58,270 nucleotides of DNA, from assembly GCA_001275005.1 (NCBI GenBank), contig JWZX01003393.1:1-58270 (forward strand). Reading direction: 5' to 3'. The notes below the pieces were generated by a model, which did not search any database, was not told the DNA's origin, and saw only the letters and a list, made by a program, of their open reading frames with translations. This DNA is from Chrysochromulina tobinii. Lineage: Eukaryota; Haptophyta; Prymnesiales; Chrysochromulinaceae. Both the position numbers and the translations under genes were made by a program. Below, piece after piece: positions 37,401-48,058 of this stretch. The first letter of the stretch is position 1. The number at the start of each line of letters is the position of its first letter.

Positions 37401-38099
37401 GTGTTGGCTTAACCGATGGGTCTTCGTGCCGCCGACGCTCACGTCCGCGCCGCCCTGCACGAGAAGGAAGATGGAGGCCGACGGCTGGCCCTCGGCCTGG
37501 AGCGCGGTGCCCTTGCGCAGCGTGGTCCACGTGCCGCACGCGAGCAGCTTGTTGAAGTCGACGGCACTCACTCCCTGGTGCGAGAACACCGCCTTCCATA
37601 GATCGACCGCCTGCGGAGGCATCCGCTCCGCCTCCCACTTGCTCGAGAGGATCGAGTAAATGTGCCCGGCATTGATCGTCATGAACAGGACGTTCCAGCC
37701 AAAAGGGAGCCACAGCGGCCGGCCGACGGGGTGGTAGTACGTGAAGATGAGCGTTGCCGCGCCTGACGCCACCGAGAGCAGCCGCAGGTTGAGGATGTCC
37801 GGATCGAGGAACGCGGTCGCCGCGAGCGCAAAGGCTGTGTGCCCGAAGAGCTCCGATACCGAGAGCTTGCCGAGGAGCGGCAGGCGCAGGCGCTTGGTGC
37901 GCAGCGCGACGGCGAGTGCGCTGCCCGAGGCCGCCGGCACCGCAGGAGAAGCACCGGGCGCGACGGCAGCGTGCGAGGCGCCAGTCGAGACGAGTCGGCG
38001 GAGGACGGCGGGCTTCGTCAGCAGGCTCGCCAACCGTCGCACGAGTGGAAGCGGCGGACGGCGGGCGAGAGAGGACGCCAGCAGCGAGCAGCCCCTCAT
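34455..38099 (-). CDS. Popeye-like/cyclic-nucleotide-binding protein fused to three peptidoglycan-binding-like domains
   Basis: Seven exons: 38099-37248, 37034-36832, 36623-36338, 36246-36176, 35940-35855, 35770-35598 and 35318-34455, giving 844 aa with every phase consistent. The N-terminus (MRGCSLLASSLARRPPLPLV, Arg-rich, no acids) looks like a mitochondrial presequence. Next come a Popeye-type membrane region (ELFGHTAFALAATAFLDPDI...) and a cyclic-nucleotide-binding fold (GTALQAEGQPSASIFLLVQ...FIGDMGLSS). A helical YASVLDAVLSGGVVSEQQRL...EEHAEQLRLLGW motif follows. The C-terminal half has three PG_binding_1-like repeats, each with the KVDGxxGPxTxxAV core, in exons 5-7. Weakest link: the splice from 36176 to 35940, whose acceptor CCGGTCAG is pyrimidine-poor. 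Two genes instead of one cannot be excluded. Ligand and role are unknown. Confidence 0.7.
35319..35597 (-). repeat. intron 6 of the Popeye gene: three stacked GT...AG units
   Basis: Unit 1 is 35597-35503, unit 2 is 35502-35441 and unit 3 is 35440-35319. Each starts GTGCGTGGAGATGAC and ends with CAG, the first two with GAGTGCCTCCCTCATCAG. Interiors are ATCTCGCACAG repeats, and in unit 3 the 10-mer GAGTGCCACT (35323-35400). The next exon starts GTGCGCGGCTTTGAC, a degraded copy of the unit start. Confidence 0.9.
35771..35854 (-). repeat. intron 5 of the Popeye gene: introner copy A with 18-nt exon duplication
   Basis: 84 nt, stopless. GGTACAAGGGCTCTCAAG flanks it exactly on both sides. The interior is the shared core ending TTCCCCACAG, preceded by a GGCTGGCGCAAC segment that matches exon sequence at copy B. 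Splicing gives FFGTRALKVDGNFGP, the expected peptidoglycan-binding repeat. Confidence 0.9.
35941..36175 (-). repeat. intron 4 of the Popeye gene: 12-bp minisatellite
   Basis: Contains eight exact copies of the 12-bp unit GGTGGCAATCTC (plus strand, 36018-36111). The donor GTGAGGG is strong. The acceptor is chosen by frame; the better-looking CCCCCCACAG at about 35973 would break it. Confidence 0.55.
36247..36337 (-). repeat. intron 3 of the Popeye gene: introner copy B with 43-nt exon duplication
   Basis: 91 nt. The 43 nt starting CAGGTAGGGCGTGGC at the donor are repeated exactly at the acceptor. Between the copies lies only the shared core (from GTGCCTTGCATGCAAGTGC to TTCCCCACAG). Confidence 0.85.
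36624..36831 (-). repeat. intron 2 of the Popeye gene: 24-bp minisatellite
   Basis: 208 nt from GTAGGC to GACAG. Four 24-bp units with CGTCGTGGTGGGCGCG (plus strand, about 36652-36747) and a diverged duplication at the donor side. Splicing changes frame and creates WRLRYASVLDAV, which fits the following helical motif. Confidence 0.75.
37035..37247 (-). repeat. intron 1 of the Popeye gene: 35-bp perfect hairpin plus introner copy C
   Basis: 213 nt, stopless and a multiple of three. The donor half is a perfect 35-bp inverted repeat (37126-37160 against 37211-37245) made of GAGTGTGAATGGC units. The acceptor half is copy C of the introner core ending TTCCCCACAG. GCGGCCTTCCAAC occurs both before the core and at the start of the next exon. 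Confidence 0.85.
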
Positions 38100-38850
38100 C
38101 GCCACCAAAGAGCCGATACAGGACTGTTTGTTTGACGAATCTGAGGAAACGTAAACCGAAAAAAGCAAGCAAGACAAGCAAGTTTTAAGTCAAGTCAAGT
38201 CAAGTCAAGTCATGCTCACCACTAACACCACTATGCACCACCCCACCGTGACGGCTCCGCGCACCCCTCGGTCAACACATACTCGTTTTACATGAAAATA
38301 CCAAACAGAGCACCTCCCACCTCTTCTCGTCCGTGCTGGACACGCGCCGCCCGCCAGCGCCACGGTCTCCTACTGAAAATTCATAAGACGATGATGAAAT
38401 GATAATCGTCGTGCACAAAATCCGATTTCAAAGTTTAAAGTTAAAATACTCGCGCGCCGCGCGGAGCGGGCGCGGGCGCGCGCGCGCGCGCGTGAGCGGC
38501 GTGAGCGTGAGGGCGCGAGCGAGACCTGTCGTGTGGTGTCCCCCCGTTGTGTGGAGTGGCGGCGGGTGCGGCGCGGCGCGTGTTCGTGGACGTCGTGCCG
38601 CCCTTGCCTCTTGCCTTGCCTGTTGCGTGTCTCCCTCGTTTCAGGCGTACCGCACCGCGCATGTATGCCCACTTATGATATCTCCACACCAACAGAATAC
38701 AGCGGGCGGTTTCCCGCGGCGCGCTCGAGTAGGCGCTCGTGAACACAGGGAGATATTACCACACGGCGAGTGAGCGCGTCCGTCGTGTGCGCCCCGGCCA
38801 CATCCCAAACACACACATACCGACAATCACACCCCGCCCATCGTGGCCGT
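38100..38850. other. intergenic region
   Basis: No gene is seen. Contains a five-copy AAGTC microsatellite (38187-38211) and a CGCGCGCG run (about 38470-38492) capable of Z-DNA-like structure. An AT-rich block near 38380-38450 precedes it. Confidence 0.5.
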
Positions 38851-39650
38851 TTACTTGATGCTGACGACGGCGCCGGCCTCCTTGAGCTTCGCCGCAGCCG
38901 CCTCGCAGTCAGCCTTGCTCGCGCCCTCCTTGATCTTATTGGGCGCCTTCTCGACCGCATCCTTCGCCTCCTTCAGGCCGAGGCCCAGTGAGCTCGCGCA
39001 CGACCTTGATGATGCCGATCTTCTTGTCGGCCGGGAACGACTCGAGGGTGAGGTTGAACTCGGTCTGCTCCTCCACCGGCTCCGCCGCCGCCGCGGCGCC
39101 ACCAGCGCCCGGCGCCGCCATCATCATCATGCCGCCGCCGCCAGCCGACGCGTCAACATCGAAGGTGACCTCGATCGCCTTCACGAGCTCCGAGGCTTCC
39201 AGCAGCGTCATCTTCTTGAGCTTCTCCATGATCTCGTCAACCACGGCGCTCATGTGCACCTTGGACGCAGCCACCTTGGAGGTGGGGTGGAAGGCAGCGG
39301 GCGACATGAAGCCTACGCAGGGCGAGAACACATGCAGCGGGGTGAGTAATGCGAGGCGCGCGAGCCGCGCGCGCGGCGGGAGCGGCCCATGCGGCGAAGC
39401 CTGAGCTGCATTCACGCCAGGCCAAGCCAGCATTCCCCCGCGCCGCTGCTCGCCGCCCTCCTTTGAGGCGCAGCTCAATGCTGCAGCCTCTCTGTGCGCA
39501 ATCACCGCAGCCACCAGCCGCTGCCTGCCCCATGGTGCGCCGCCACAGAGGCGGCAGGCACGTCTCGGCTGCACGCGCAGGCGCCACCACGCGCAGGCGA
39601 AGCGTACCGGAAGCGGCAGCGACGCACAGAGCGAGGACGAGGCGCAACAT
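38851..39650 (-). CDS. rpl12: plastid-targeted ribosomal protein L7/L12, with one apparent frameshift
   Basis: Exon 1 (39650-39608) encodes [14 protein letters not shown], a signal peptide. After a 295-nt intron (39607-39313), exon 2 begins [13 protein letters not shown], the transit part. The mature protein follows: [48 protein letters not shown], then [20 protein letters not shown] and the C-terminus. This is bacterial-type L7/L12, the stalk protein that recruits translation factors, here bound for the plastid by a bipartite presequence. Between RELTG and LGLKE the frame shifts by one base at CCC 38984-38986 (GGG on the coding strand; GG would restore it). No intron fits there, so an assembly indel or a broken copy is likely. 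Confidence 0.85.
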
Positions 39651-39937
39651 CGTGGACTGAGGCAGGCTGGGAAAAAGACAGGCTCGGAGACGAGCTCTTA
39701 GCGGAGCTCGACCCGCGAGCTCCGGAGCGCTCGAGTGAGCGCTCATTGCAGCGCGCGCTCGTTTGCCATCGTCCATCAATTTGAAGATTGATTCAAGAAA
39801 ACGCTCACCCCCAATAGAGCGCTGCTGTGTGCCCGACTGTGCCGCGGAAATCGTCGCCGTCCCGGGCGCGCGCTGCCAGGAAAAGCTCACCAGACCGTCT
39901 GGAGTACTGGATTTCCTGTGCACGCGCACCGCGTCCT
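39651..39937. promoter_or_regulatory. 287-bp divergent promoter spacer
   Basis: Between L7/L12 (-) and the RCC1/EGF gene (+). Contains alternating GAGCTC/GAGCGCTC palindromes near 39695-39755. Confidence 0.35.
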
Positions 39938-42900
39938 ATGCACGAGAGAGCCATGGGGCTCCGCTGGCTGGCACCGCTGCTGCTGCCTTCACTCGTGGTG
40001 GCGCTCAGGCCGCGCATCGTCATGTTACGGGTCTCCGATCCCACTGACCGGGATCAGAACTTTGGCGAGGGCGACCAGCTCGCCGTGAATATCCTTCCGT
40101 ACCTGGGCAATGACGTGTACGTGTTCGAGTCGAAGCGCATACGCCGGCCGAGCCAGCCGGTCATGAATAAGAGCGCCATCGACTCTCTCTTCCGATTCAC
40201 CAGCAACGGGGCCGCCTCGTTCAGCCTGGGCGCAGACTACATCGGGACGTGGGCACCGCCCACAAGCTTCATGGAGGCGCTGTTCATCACGATCGTAAAC
40301 GCGAGCGGCGCCAGCGTCGCCGCGCTCGAGTCGTGGGCCTTCAACGTCAGCTGCGTCCCCAACGCCGTCTATCTGAGCGACCACAGGCCGAGCTTCGACC
40401 AGCCGTGTGACTCCGTGAACATTCCTCCTACCCTCACACAGAGCTCGTGGGGCCTCGGGCGGCCGTTCATCCAGAGCGTCAGATCGGCCTCGGCCGTGCC
40501 CAACCGGCTCATCGCCGCCGGCGACAACATCACCATCCGCTTCGACGCGCAGATCGACCTCACGTCCGCGAGCTACGTGGCGGCGACTAGTGGCCTGACT
40601 TCCGCCCAGCTGCCCGGCTACCTCTTCACGCTGCCGTCGGCGTTTGCGAGCATCTCATGCACGGGCGCGTGGCTCGCCGATGCGCAGACCTTCGTGCTCA
40701 CCTTCACGAGCACGCCGAGCATCACGGCCGCGGAGCTCTTCCCTTCTGGCGACGACTACTTCGTGGGCTGTGCGCTGGACGCCGAGATTCGTCTCTTGAA
40801 CACGTCCACTGTGTGTGCCCTCGATGGGAGCGGCTGCTCTCGACGGCAGTCGGCCGTGTGCTGCAACGCGGCCATGTGCCCTAGCGAGGAAGCCACGGGC
40901 AGCTTCGGCGTTCTTCCCGATGGCCCACGTATCGTGAGCGCCCTCGCCGACGACCCCGACGACGCCGACAACATGGTCAACCGCCTGAGCACCAACGATA
41001 CGGTTGTGCTCACGTTTAGCGGGCTCATTGTCCACAATCTGCTCGCGACGACACACGCCGAGCGACTCTTCGTCTTCTACCGCTTCGAGCCGATCTCGTC
41101 GGCTCGCTTGCCCATTGATCTCGGCGAGTGGAGCGGCGTGTGGCGCGACGTGCTGCCGGCAACAGGCGCCGGCAACCTCACAGGCAACGGCAACCTCACC
41201 GGCAACGGCAACCTCACCGGCAACGGCAACCTCACCGGCAACGGCAACCTCAGCGTGGCGACGGCCGCCGCCGCGGCGGCGCAGATCGCATCGGTTGGGG
41301 GGTACACGGTGCTCACCCTCACGCTGCGCGCCCTCTCGAGCGCCGCCCTCGCGCTCTCGGCGCCCCTCGACCTGAGCGCCTTTTCGATCGGCTGCCGTGC
41401 CGAGACCAACCTGACTGCGCCCCTCGGCCTGGCTCCCGACGGGACCACACCCGTCGCCACCTCCCTCGAGTGCGGGTACACTGCCGGCGGCTTCGACGGC
41501 TCGGTCGCGCCGCTCACGGGCGACGTGGGCGCGATGGCGCCGACGGTGAGCCCCGCTCGACGATTGCCTCGCTCATCAAGTGATTGCCTCGCTCATCAAG
41601 TGATTGCCTCGATTGCTTCGCTCATCAGGTGAGCCTTGCTCGACGATTGCCTCGCTCATCAAGTGATTGCCTTGATTGCCTCGCTCATCAGGTGAGCCTT
41701 GCTCGATGATTGCCTCGCTCATCAAGTGATTGCCTCGCTCATCAAGTGATTGCCTCGCTCATCAAGTGATTGCCTCGCTCACCAGGTGAGCCTCGCTCGG
41801 CGCTACGACGCCGACGACGCCGACTCCCTCTTCGGCCCTGACGACCAGCTGACGGTCTCCTTTAGCATACCGACCGACCTGGGCGGGTACGCTCTTGGCA
41901 CTACGCTCACGCGCGGCACAATCGACGGATGGATTGCGATCTCGCCTCCGCTGGCCGCCGAGATCAACTACACGGGCGTCTGGATCAGCGCTACCCGGCT
42001 CAACATCACCTTCAATAGCGTCCCCGCCGCCACGATGGCCAACGTGAGCCTCTGGCCCAGTGCGATCGCATGCGTGTGCCGTGCGAGCGTCAACGGTCTC
42101 TGCCGCGACGCGAACGGTCTGCACGCGGCGAACAAGTCGGCCGCCGGAGAGCTCTCATGCCTGCCGCAGCTCGTGCCCCTCGACCCAACGAGCGATTGGG
42201 GGGCGCGTCCGGGGCCCTCGATAGTGTCCGTCACCGCCGCCGATGAGGACATCGATCCCGACAACCTTGCCGACGGCTTCTACAGCTCAAACGACACGAT
42301 CGACGTTCTCTTCAGCCAGCCGACCAACCTTGGCAGCCTGCAGCTCGGTGTCGCGTACGGCGAGAGTGTCGTCAATTCGATGTTCGACTTCTTCCAAACG
42401 GTGGCCGGCGCCGACGTGCCCGTCACCCTAGGCAGCTCGTTCTCGGGCACGTGGCTGAGCAACCGGTCGTTCCGCATCCGCGCGATCAACATCGCCACGC
42501 CCGATTCTCGGCCCCTCATCTCGTCCATCAACGCCGACTTCAGCGTGCGCTGCCGGCCCAACGGGCCGTACCCCATCCGCGACGCGGCCCTCCTGTCCCT
42601 CCCTTCGACCTGCTTCTCGGTGCGACTGCTCGGCTCGTTTGGCGCGAACACGCCGCCCATCCTCGCCTCCATCACCGCGAGCGACCCTGACAATGCGGAT
42701 GGCATCCTCTCGGCGGGCGACGTGATCCTCGTCGAGTGGACGCGGGGCACCGACCGAGGCATGTGTGCAGTGTGCACCGACAGCAGCCCGCCCGTGGATG
42801 TACCGGACGGCCTTCTCGAAGGCGCCATGCAGCTCGTCTCGTTCTCAGTGCCCGCGCCTGCTACCGGTGCTGCGGTCGCCCTCAACCTCTCTCTCACCGG

Positions 42901-45900
42901 CACCTGGCTCACCTGCCGCACCCTTCGCCTCACCGTCGGCCGTACGCCCCGCGCCTCCGAGGTGAGCCCCGGCAGCCCCGGCTACATCACCGATGGAGCC
43001 AACCTCACCGTGCGCTTCTCGGGCAGGGGCGGCCAGTGCGGCGCCGGCGTGCGTAACGTGTTCTCCACCTCGCCCGCCGTTCTCCTGAGCGACGTCGTCG
43101 TCGGCGGCAACTTTGGCAACCGCACCGGGCCCACGCTCCTGTCCGCTTTTGCTAACGACGCCGATGACGCCGACGCGGTCATCTCGGCGAATGACACGCT
43201 CATCCTTACCTTCAGCGAGCCCACTAACCAAGCCGGCTATCCCGCTGGCCAGCTGCTTCCTTCCAGCTGGGTCGCGGCAGCGCTCGATACGCCACCCGCG
43301 CCGGCGAGCGCGTGGCAAGCGGTCTGGATCAATGCCACCAAGCTGCGCCTCACTGTGGTGAATGCGAGCGGCGTCGACCTCGTTGCGTGGGGTGCGACTG
43401 TGGGCCCCACCGACCTGGCGCTCACGGCGATGGTCGGCGTCCTCCCCGGCGCCGCCATCCGCAACGCAGCGTTCTCATCACTCCCTGCGTCGACGACCGT
43501 CCGATTGAGCGGCAACTGGGGAACACTTCCGGGGCCACGGCCGACGGCCCTGCGCGCCTCGGCGGGAGGTGCCGTCAACCTCGACGCGGTGTACTCGAAC
43601 CTCGACATGATCGAGATCCAGTTCTCCGAGGCTACCGACCGGGGAGGCCACGCTCGCGGCGAGCCTTTGAACGCTAGTCAGCTGAGCTCGATGCTCAGCT
43701 GCCGCTACCGGTCATGGCGGGCGCCGCTCACGTACCCAGCCACGCCGCTGCCCCTGTCGGCCTTCGGCCAGCTGCGCGCGCAATGGTACGTGGACGACGT
43801 GCTCACGCTCACCGTCGTGGATGCCTCGTCGGCCTCGCCCCTCTTCCTCACGCCCACCTTCGGACCGCCTCCCCTGGGTGGCGACGGCGCCATGATCCAG
43901 AGGCTCCAGTGCTCGATCACGTCCGACGGGCGAGTGCGCAACCGCGCCGGCACCTCGCGCTTCGCCTCGGGCGACACGAGTGCGCTCGAGGGCGATTGGG
44001 GATCCCTCCTTCCGCCGCGGGCGATCAACATGACGCTCGACGTGGGCGGCATCGACATGATCACGATCGACTTCGACGCGCCGACCGACCGAGGCGGCGT
44101 GCCGCTCCGTTGGCCCATCCCACACAGGCACATTGCCCCCCCGGCCATCCAGTGGCGGCGCTACCATCCGACGACCAATACGTACAGCTGGAACGAGATT
44201 GGGCTGTACTCGATCGGGCAGGGCCGTTGGGAGAGCGACAGGCGCCTCGTGATCGAGGTCGTCGAACAGCACCCGAACGCGACGTTAGCTCGCTCCCTCA
44301 TCTGCCAAGGGCTTCTGCAGGCGAGGCTCTACACCACCCTCAACATCCGCAACGCCGCGCGCACCTCGCGCGCCGCCGAGGGCTTTGTGGTGCTCGGCGG
44401 TGGCGGCTGCGGGCAGGGCCGCTCACCGGCTGTGTTCGCGGCCGGTCATGCGACGGACGGTGCGCTCGGACTACCTGCCGCCGCTCGCCTCACCTGCAGC
44501 GCCGCCAACGCTGGGCACCTCACCTCATCGTCTCCCGAGCTACGCGCCTTGACGGCCACCAACGGCTTCGCCGTCAGCGCGCTCGCGGCGTCCTCCGGAG
44601 GCCAAGGCAAGGGCTTCTCGATGGTCCTCCTCGAGGATGGCTCCGTCTACACCTGGGGCAGCCGCATCGTCGGCGCGGCGGGAGAACGCATCGAGGGACC
44701 GCGCGATCGCTCTCCCGACATCTTCCCCGGCTCACGCGATCACCTCGTGCTCCCCGCACCCGCGCCAGGGGCTCCGGCTGGGAGTGCCATCCGCGCCATC
44801 GCCATCGCCGCCGGCTGTGCGCACGCCCTCGTGCTCCTCTCCGATGGTCGTGTGTGTGGCTTTGGCGCGGATGACGAGGGGCAACTTGCGGGTGCGCCCT
44901 CCGCGGCGAACGCTACGCTCGCCGCCTTCGTCACTTGCCATCTGCTGCCGAGCACGCTGCCGCGCATGCGTAAGATCGCCTGCGGCTGCTCGCACTCGCT
45001 GCTCGTGGCCGCCGAGTCAGACGCGCTCTACGCCTTTGGCGCGTCCAACGCGGGGCAGCTCGGTCGCCCCGCGGGCTCGAGTGCCTTCGAGCCCATTCAG
45101 TCGTACCATCCGCACTGGCTGCCCGCCCGCGGCGCGTACGCCAACGTGTCCATCGTCGGCGTGGCCGCCGGGCGCGACCACTCCGTCGCATGGCTCGCCT
45201 CGGGCGCTGTGTGCACCTGGGGCTTCAACGACTACGGCCAGCTCGGACCCGTCTACGAGGGCGTGGGCAACTCGTCGGGCGCTCAGCTCATCGTCACCTT
45301 TGCCGGTCGCACCTCGGCCGCCTGCTTCAACGTCACCGACGAGGGTGGCGAGCCGGTGAGGGTGGCTCACGTGGCCGCTGGGCAGCATCATACCCTCGCG
45401 CTGACAGCGACGGGGCGCGTGTTTGCCTGGGGCGACCCCGCTGCCGCCGTCGGCGCCACCGCCGCCACGGCGTCCGCCGCCGGCGTCACGCTTCAGCCGT
45501 CGCACGTGCCGCAGCGGCCACTCGAGATGTGGGGCTACTCCTCGTCCTCCTCCGCCTCCGCCTCCTCCGCGCCGCCACGGGGCACGTATGTATACTCGAT
45601 CGGCGCGGGCGGCGCCCATTCGGTCGCCACGACGGCGCGGGGCGAGGTGTGGACGTGGGGGAACAATCGGCAGGGGCAGCTCGGCTCGGGGTGCACGACC
45701 AACCTGCCGTCGGGGGGGCCGTACGCGCCGCGCCGGGCGCCCTCCTCGCCCTCCTGGTTTGTGTCGACGCGTTCCTGGCGCACGGTCGCCGACCGCACGC
45801 CCACCTCGCTCGCGAGGCTCGACTTAACGGCACGGCTCAACTCGATGCTCACCTTGCTCCCTGCCCTCGGCCTCCCTGTGGGTGAGGCGAGCTCGATGGC

Positions 45901-47471
45901 TGGCCTCGAGGCGCCCTGCTATGCGGCGTGCGAGGCTCAGGCTGCCGCGGCCGCCGCCGCTGCCGGCACGGCGGGTGCAGCGGCCGTCGCGAGCTGCGCC
46001 GCCTTCACCTTCCCCGTTGGCGGCACTCTCCCGTCCCAATGCGTCTTCTACGCGGCGACCGCCGGGACCAGCCGCTCCGGGATCGCGACGGTGAGCGCAC
46101 TCCCGAGCAACCCGAACTCGCTGTATATACTCGAGGAGCGCGAGCGGGGCGGGGCGCGCCTCTCGGCCGCGGGCGGCACGTCCACCGATGCAGCCTTCAC
46201 CCTCGTCGCCGTCGGCATGGTTGGCGCGGAGCGCTGCCCTCCCGCGGGCGAGCTACAGTTGCCGTGCGGCGGCCCGCAGCGCGGCGCGTGCGTCCTCGGC
46301 CTGTGCGTGTGCAATGCCTGCCTGGCAAGGCGATGCGTGCGACTCGTGCGGGACGGAGTGCGTGCACGGCACTTGCGCCCTCGACCCGGTGAGCCAGATG
46401 CCCTCGTGCGTCAACTGCGACATGGGCTTCCGAGGCCCCTCTTGTGCCGACCTCGACTGTCCTCGCTGGCCGTTGACGGATGCGACCTCGACGAGCTCCA
46501 ACTGCGCCGGCCACGGGCTCGGACCGGACGACGGCTGCTATCAACGAAGCGGCGCCAGCGGTACCTTCGCGTGCGCCTGTGCGCCCGGCTGGCAAGGGAC
46601 CTCGTGCCAGCTGCCCGACTGCTCCGTCGGCCTCGACAATTGCAACGGCTTCAGCCGCGGCCTGTGCAAGTGTAGGAGCACAGTCGACGGCTCCGACCTC
46701 GGCTTTGCATGCGCGGGCGCCAACACGACGGCGCAGTGCGTTTGCAGCGACGGGCATGCGGGCCCGACCTGCAACGTCACCTGCCCGGTGGCGCCCAATG
46801 GGCAGCGCTGCGGCGGCCATGGCGTGTGCCGCACCATGGGCGGCGTGCCGCAGTGCATGTGCGACGGCGGCTGGGGGCTGCCTCCGGGCGGCACAGCCCG
46901 AGATGCATGCACCCACCCCGTCTGCCCTGGCTTTGGCACGCCAAGCGGCGAGTGCTCGAGCAACGGGGTGTGCAACAGCGCAGCGACCGGCGCCACCGGC
47001 GCCACCTGCATCTGCAACGCGGGCTTCGAGGGCGATGACTGCGGCGATCCGCTCTGCCCCTCCATCGGCTTAGCTGGCCCATGCACTGGGCACGGGCTGT
47101 GCAGGCTGAGCACGGAGGGAGGGCAGCGCATCCCCGTGTGCCAGTGCGACTACGGGTGGAGTGGCACCGCCTGCCAAAACAACTTTGGGCTCAATACGCT
47201 GATCATCGCACTCTCAGTAGCCTCCGGCCTCATCTTCATCACCCTCATCATCTGCGTCGCTCTCTACTGCAGAGGCAAGGGCGCGAAGTTCAACGCGGTC
47301 GATGCGTACCGACGGCGCGTATGGGAGCGCTCAGGCACCCATTCCTCGTCCCTCGGCTTCCATGGACCTGTCTTCATGCCAACACGCGTCGTGGGCGTGC
47401 ACAATCGCATCGTGCCTACTTGGATCGACGAGCCCAAACTCAAAGTCCGCGCGGCCACCGCGTCACGGTGA
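39938..47471 (+). CDS. large secreted/type I membrane protein: seven acidic beta repeats, RCC1 propeller, EGF-like domains
   Basis: Exon 1 is 39938-41545 and exon 2 is 41786-47471, about 2,430 aa. A signal peptide (GLRWLAPLLLPSLVVA) starts it. About seven ~170-aa repeats follow, each opening with an Asp-rich ASDPDNADG-like motif and then a NDTxxLTFSxPTNxG strand pair; the acidic motif may bind calcium (inference). Near nt 44,560-45,720 lie RCC1 repeats (VYTWGSR, VCGFGADDEGQL, YAFGASNAGQLG, VCTWGFNDYGQLG, VWTWGNNRQGQLG). Then come about six Cys-rich EGF-like modules, a TM helix (LIIALSVASGLIFITLIICV) and a ~70-aa tail. An adhesion or receptor role at the cell surface is likely. Frame shifts once at about 46319-46322 (one extra C), within the first EGF module. 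ATG 39953 is an alternative start. Confidence 0.8.
41170..41254 (+). repeat. coding 18-bp minisatellite encoding GNLTGN repeats
   Basis: Five in-frame copies of GGCAACCTCACCGGCAAC give five consecutive N-L-T/S N-glycosylation sequons in a luminal segment. Confidence 0.9.
41546..41785 (+). repeat. intron of the RCC1/EGF gene: three stacked GT...AG units
   Basis: Unit 1 is 41546-41628, unit 2 is 41629-41691 and unit 3 is 41692-41785. Each begins GTGAGCC(C/T)(C/T)GCTCGA and is filled with the 20-mer TGATTGCCTCGCTCATCAAG, ending CTCATCAG or CTCACCAG. The next exon starts GTGAGCCTCGCTCGG, a near copy of the unit start. Unit 2 is 63 nt with no stop. Confidence 0.9.
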
Positions 47472-48058
47472 AGAGCCGTGAGCCGGGGAACACATGTGTC
47501 GCAGCGCACCTCTCTCGTCTCGTGAGTCTGTTTGTACACTCTAGTACGCTCGTAAGGCCGTACAGAGAGAGCCTCCTCGGAAGCCCTTCGTCGTTGTGCC
47601 CTGCGGTGAGATGTGACATGCCCGCCCTCTTGCGGTGTCCGGTGACGGCTTCGTTCGGCATGAGCATGTGTCAACGCCGGCCATGATTGTGCTGGACGCC
47701 TCACGCCTGTGTGTCCGCGTGTGTATGTCACCACCATGGTCACCACCTCGTCAACGGCACTAATGGAGGTAATTACCCCGAGGTCACATGGCCGGCGTTT
47801 GCCCGTTTCAAAACGTGCACAGGAGACAGGTGTAATTACGTGCACAGGCTTCCCAGTCTCAATGTTTACGTCGAACCTCAAACAGTCAAAGGCGCATACA
47901 GCCTGCGAGCTGCCGTCCGCCACAACAGGTCACATCGAGCGCAGGTCCCCATACCTCTTAACTCCCCGCCCCCCCACACACAAGACATCTCTGTGACCCC
48001 ACTCGCGGGCATCGAGGCGCGACGCTCTCGGCAGCGCCTCGGCCAAGTGTACATCTTC
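47472..48058. other. intergenic region between converging genes
   Basis: No gene is seen. A long duplication-free stretch; the short inverted words GTAATTAC at 47770-47777 and 47831-47838 are the only structure noticed. Confidence 0.4.
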
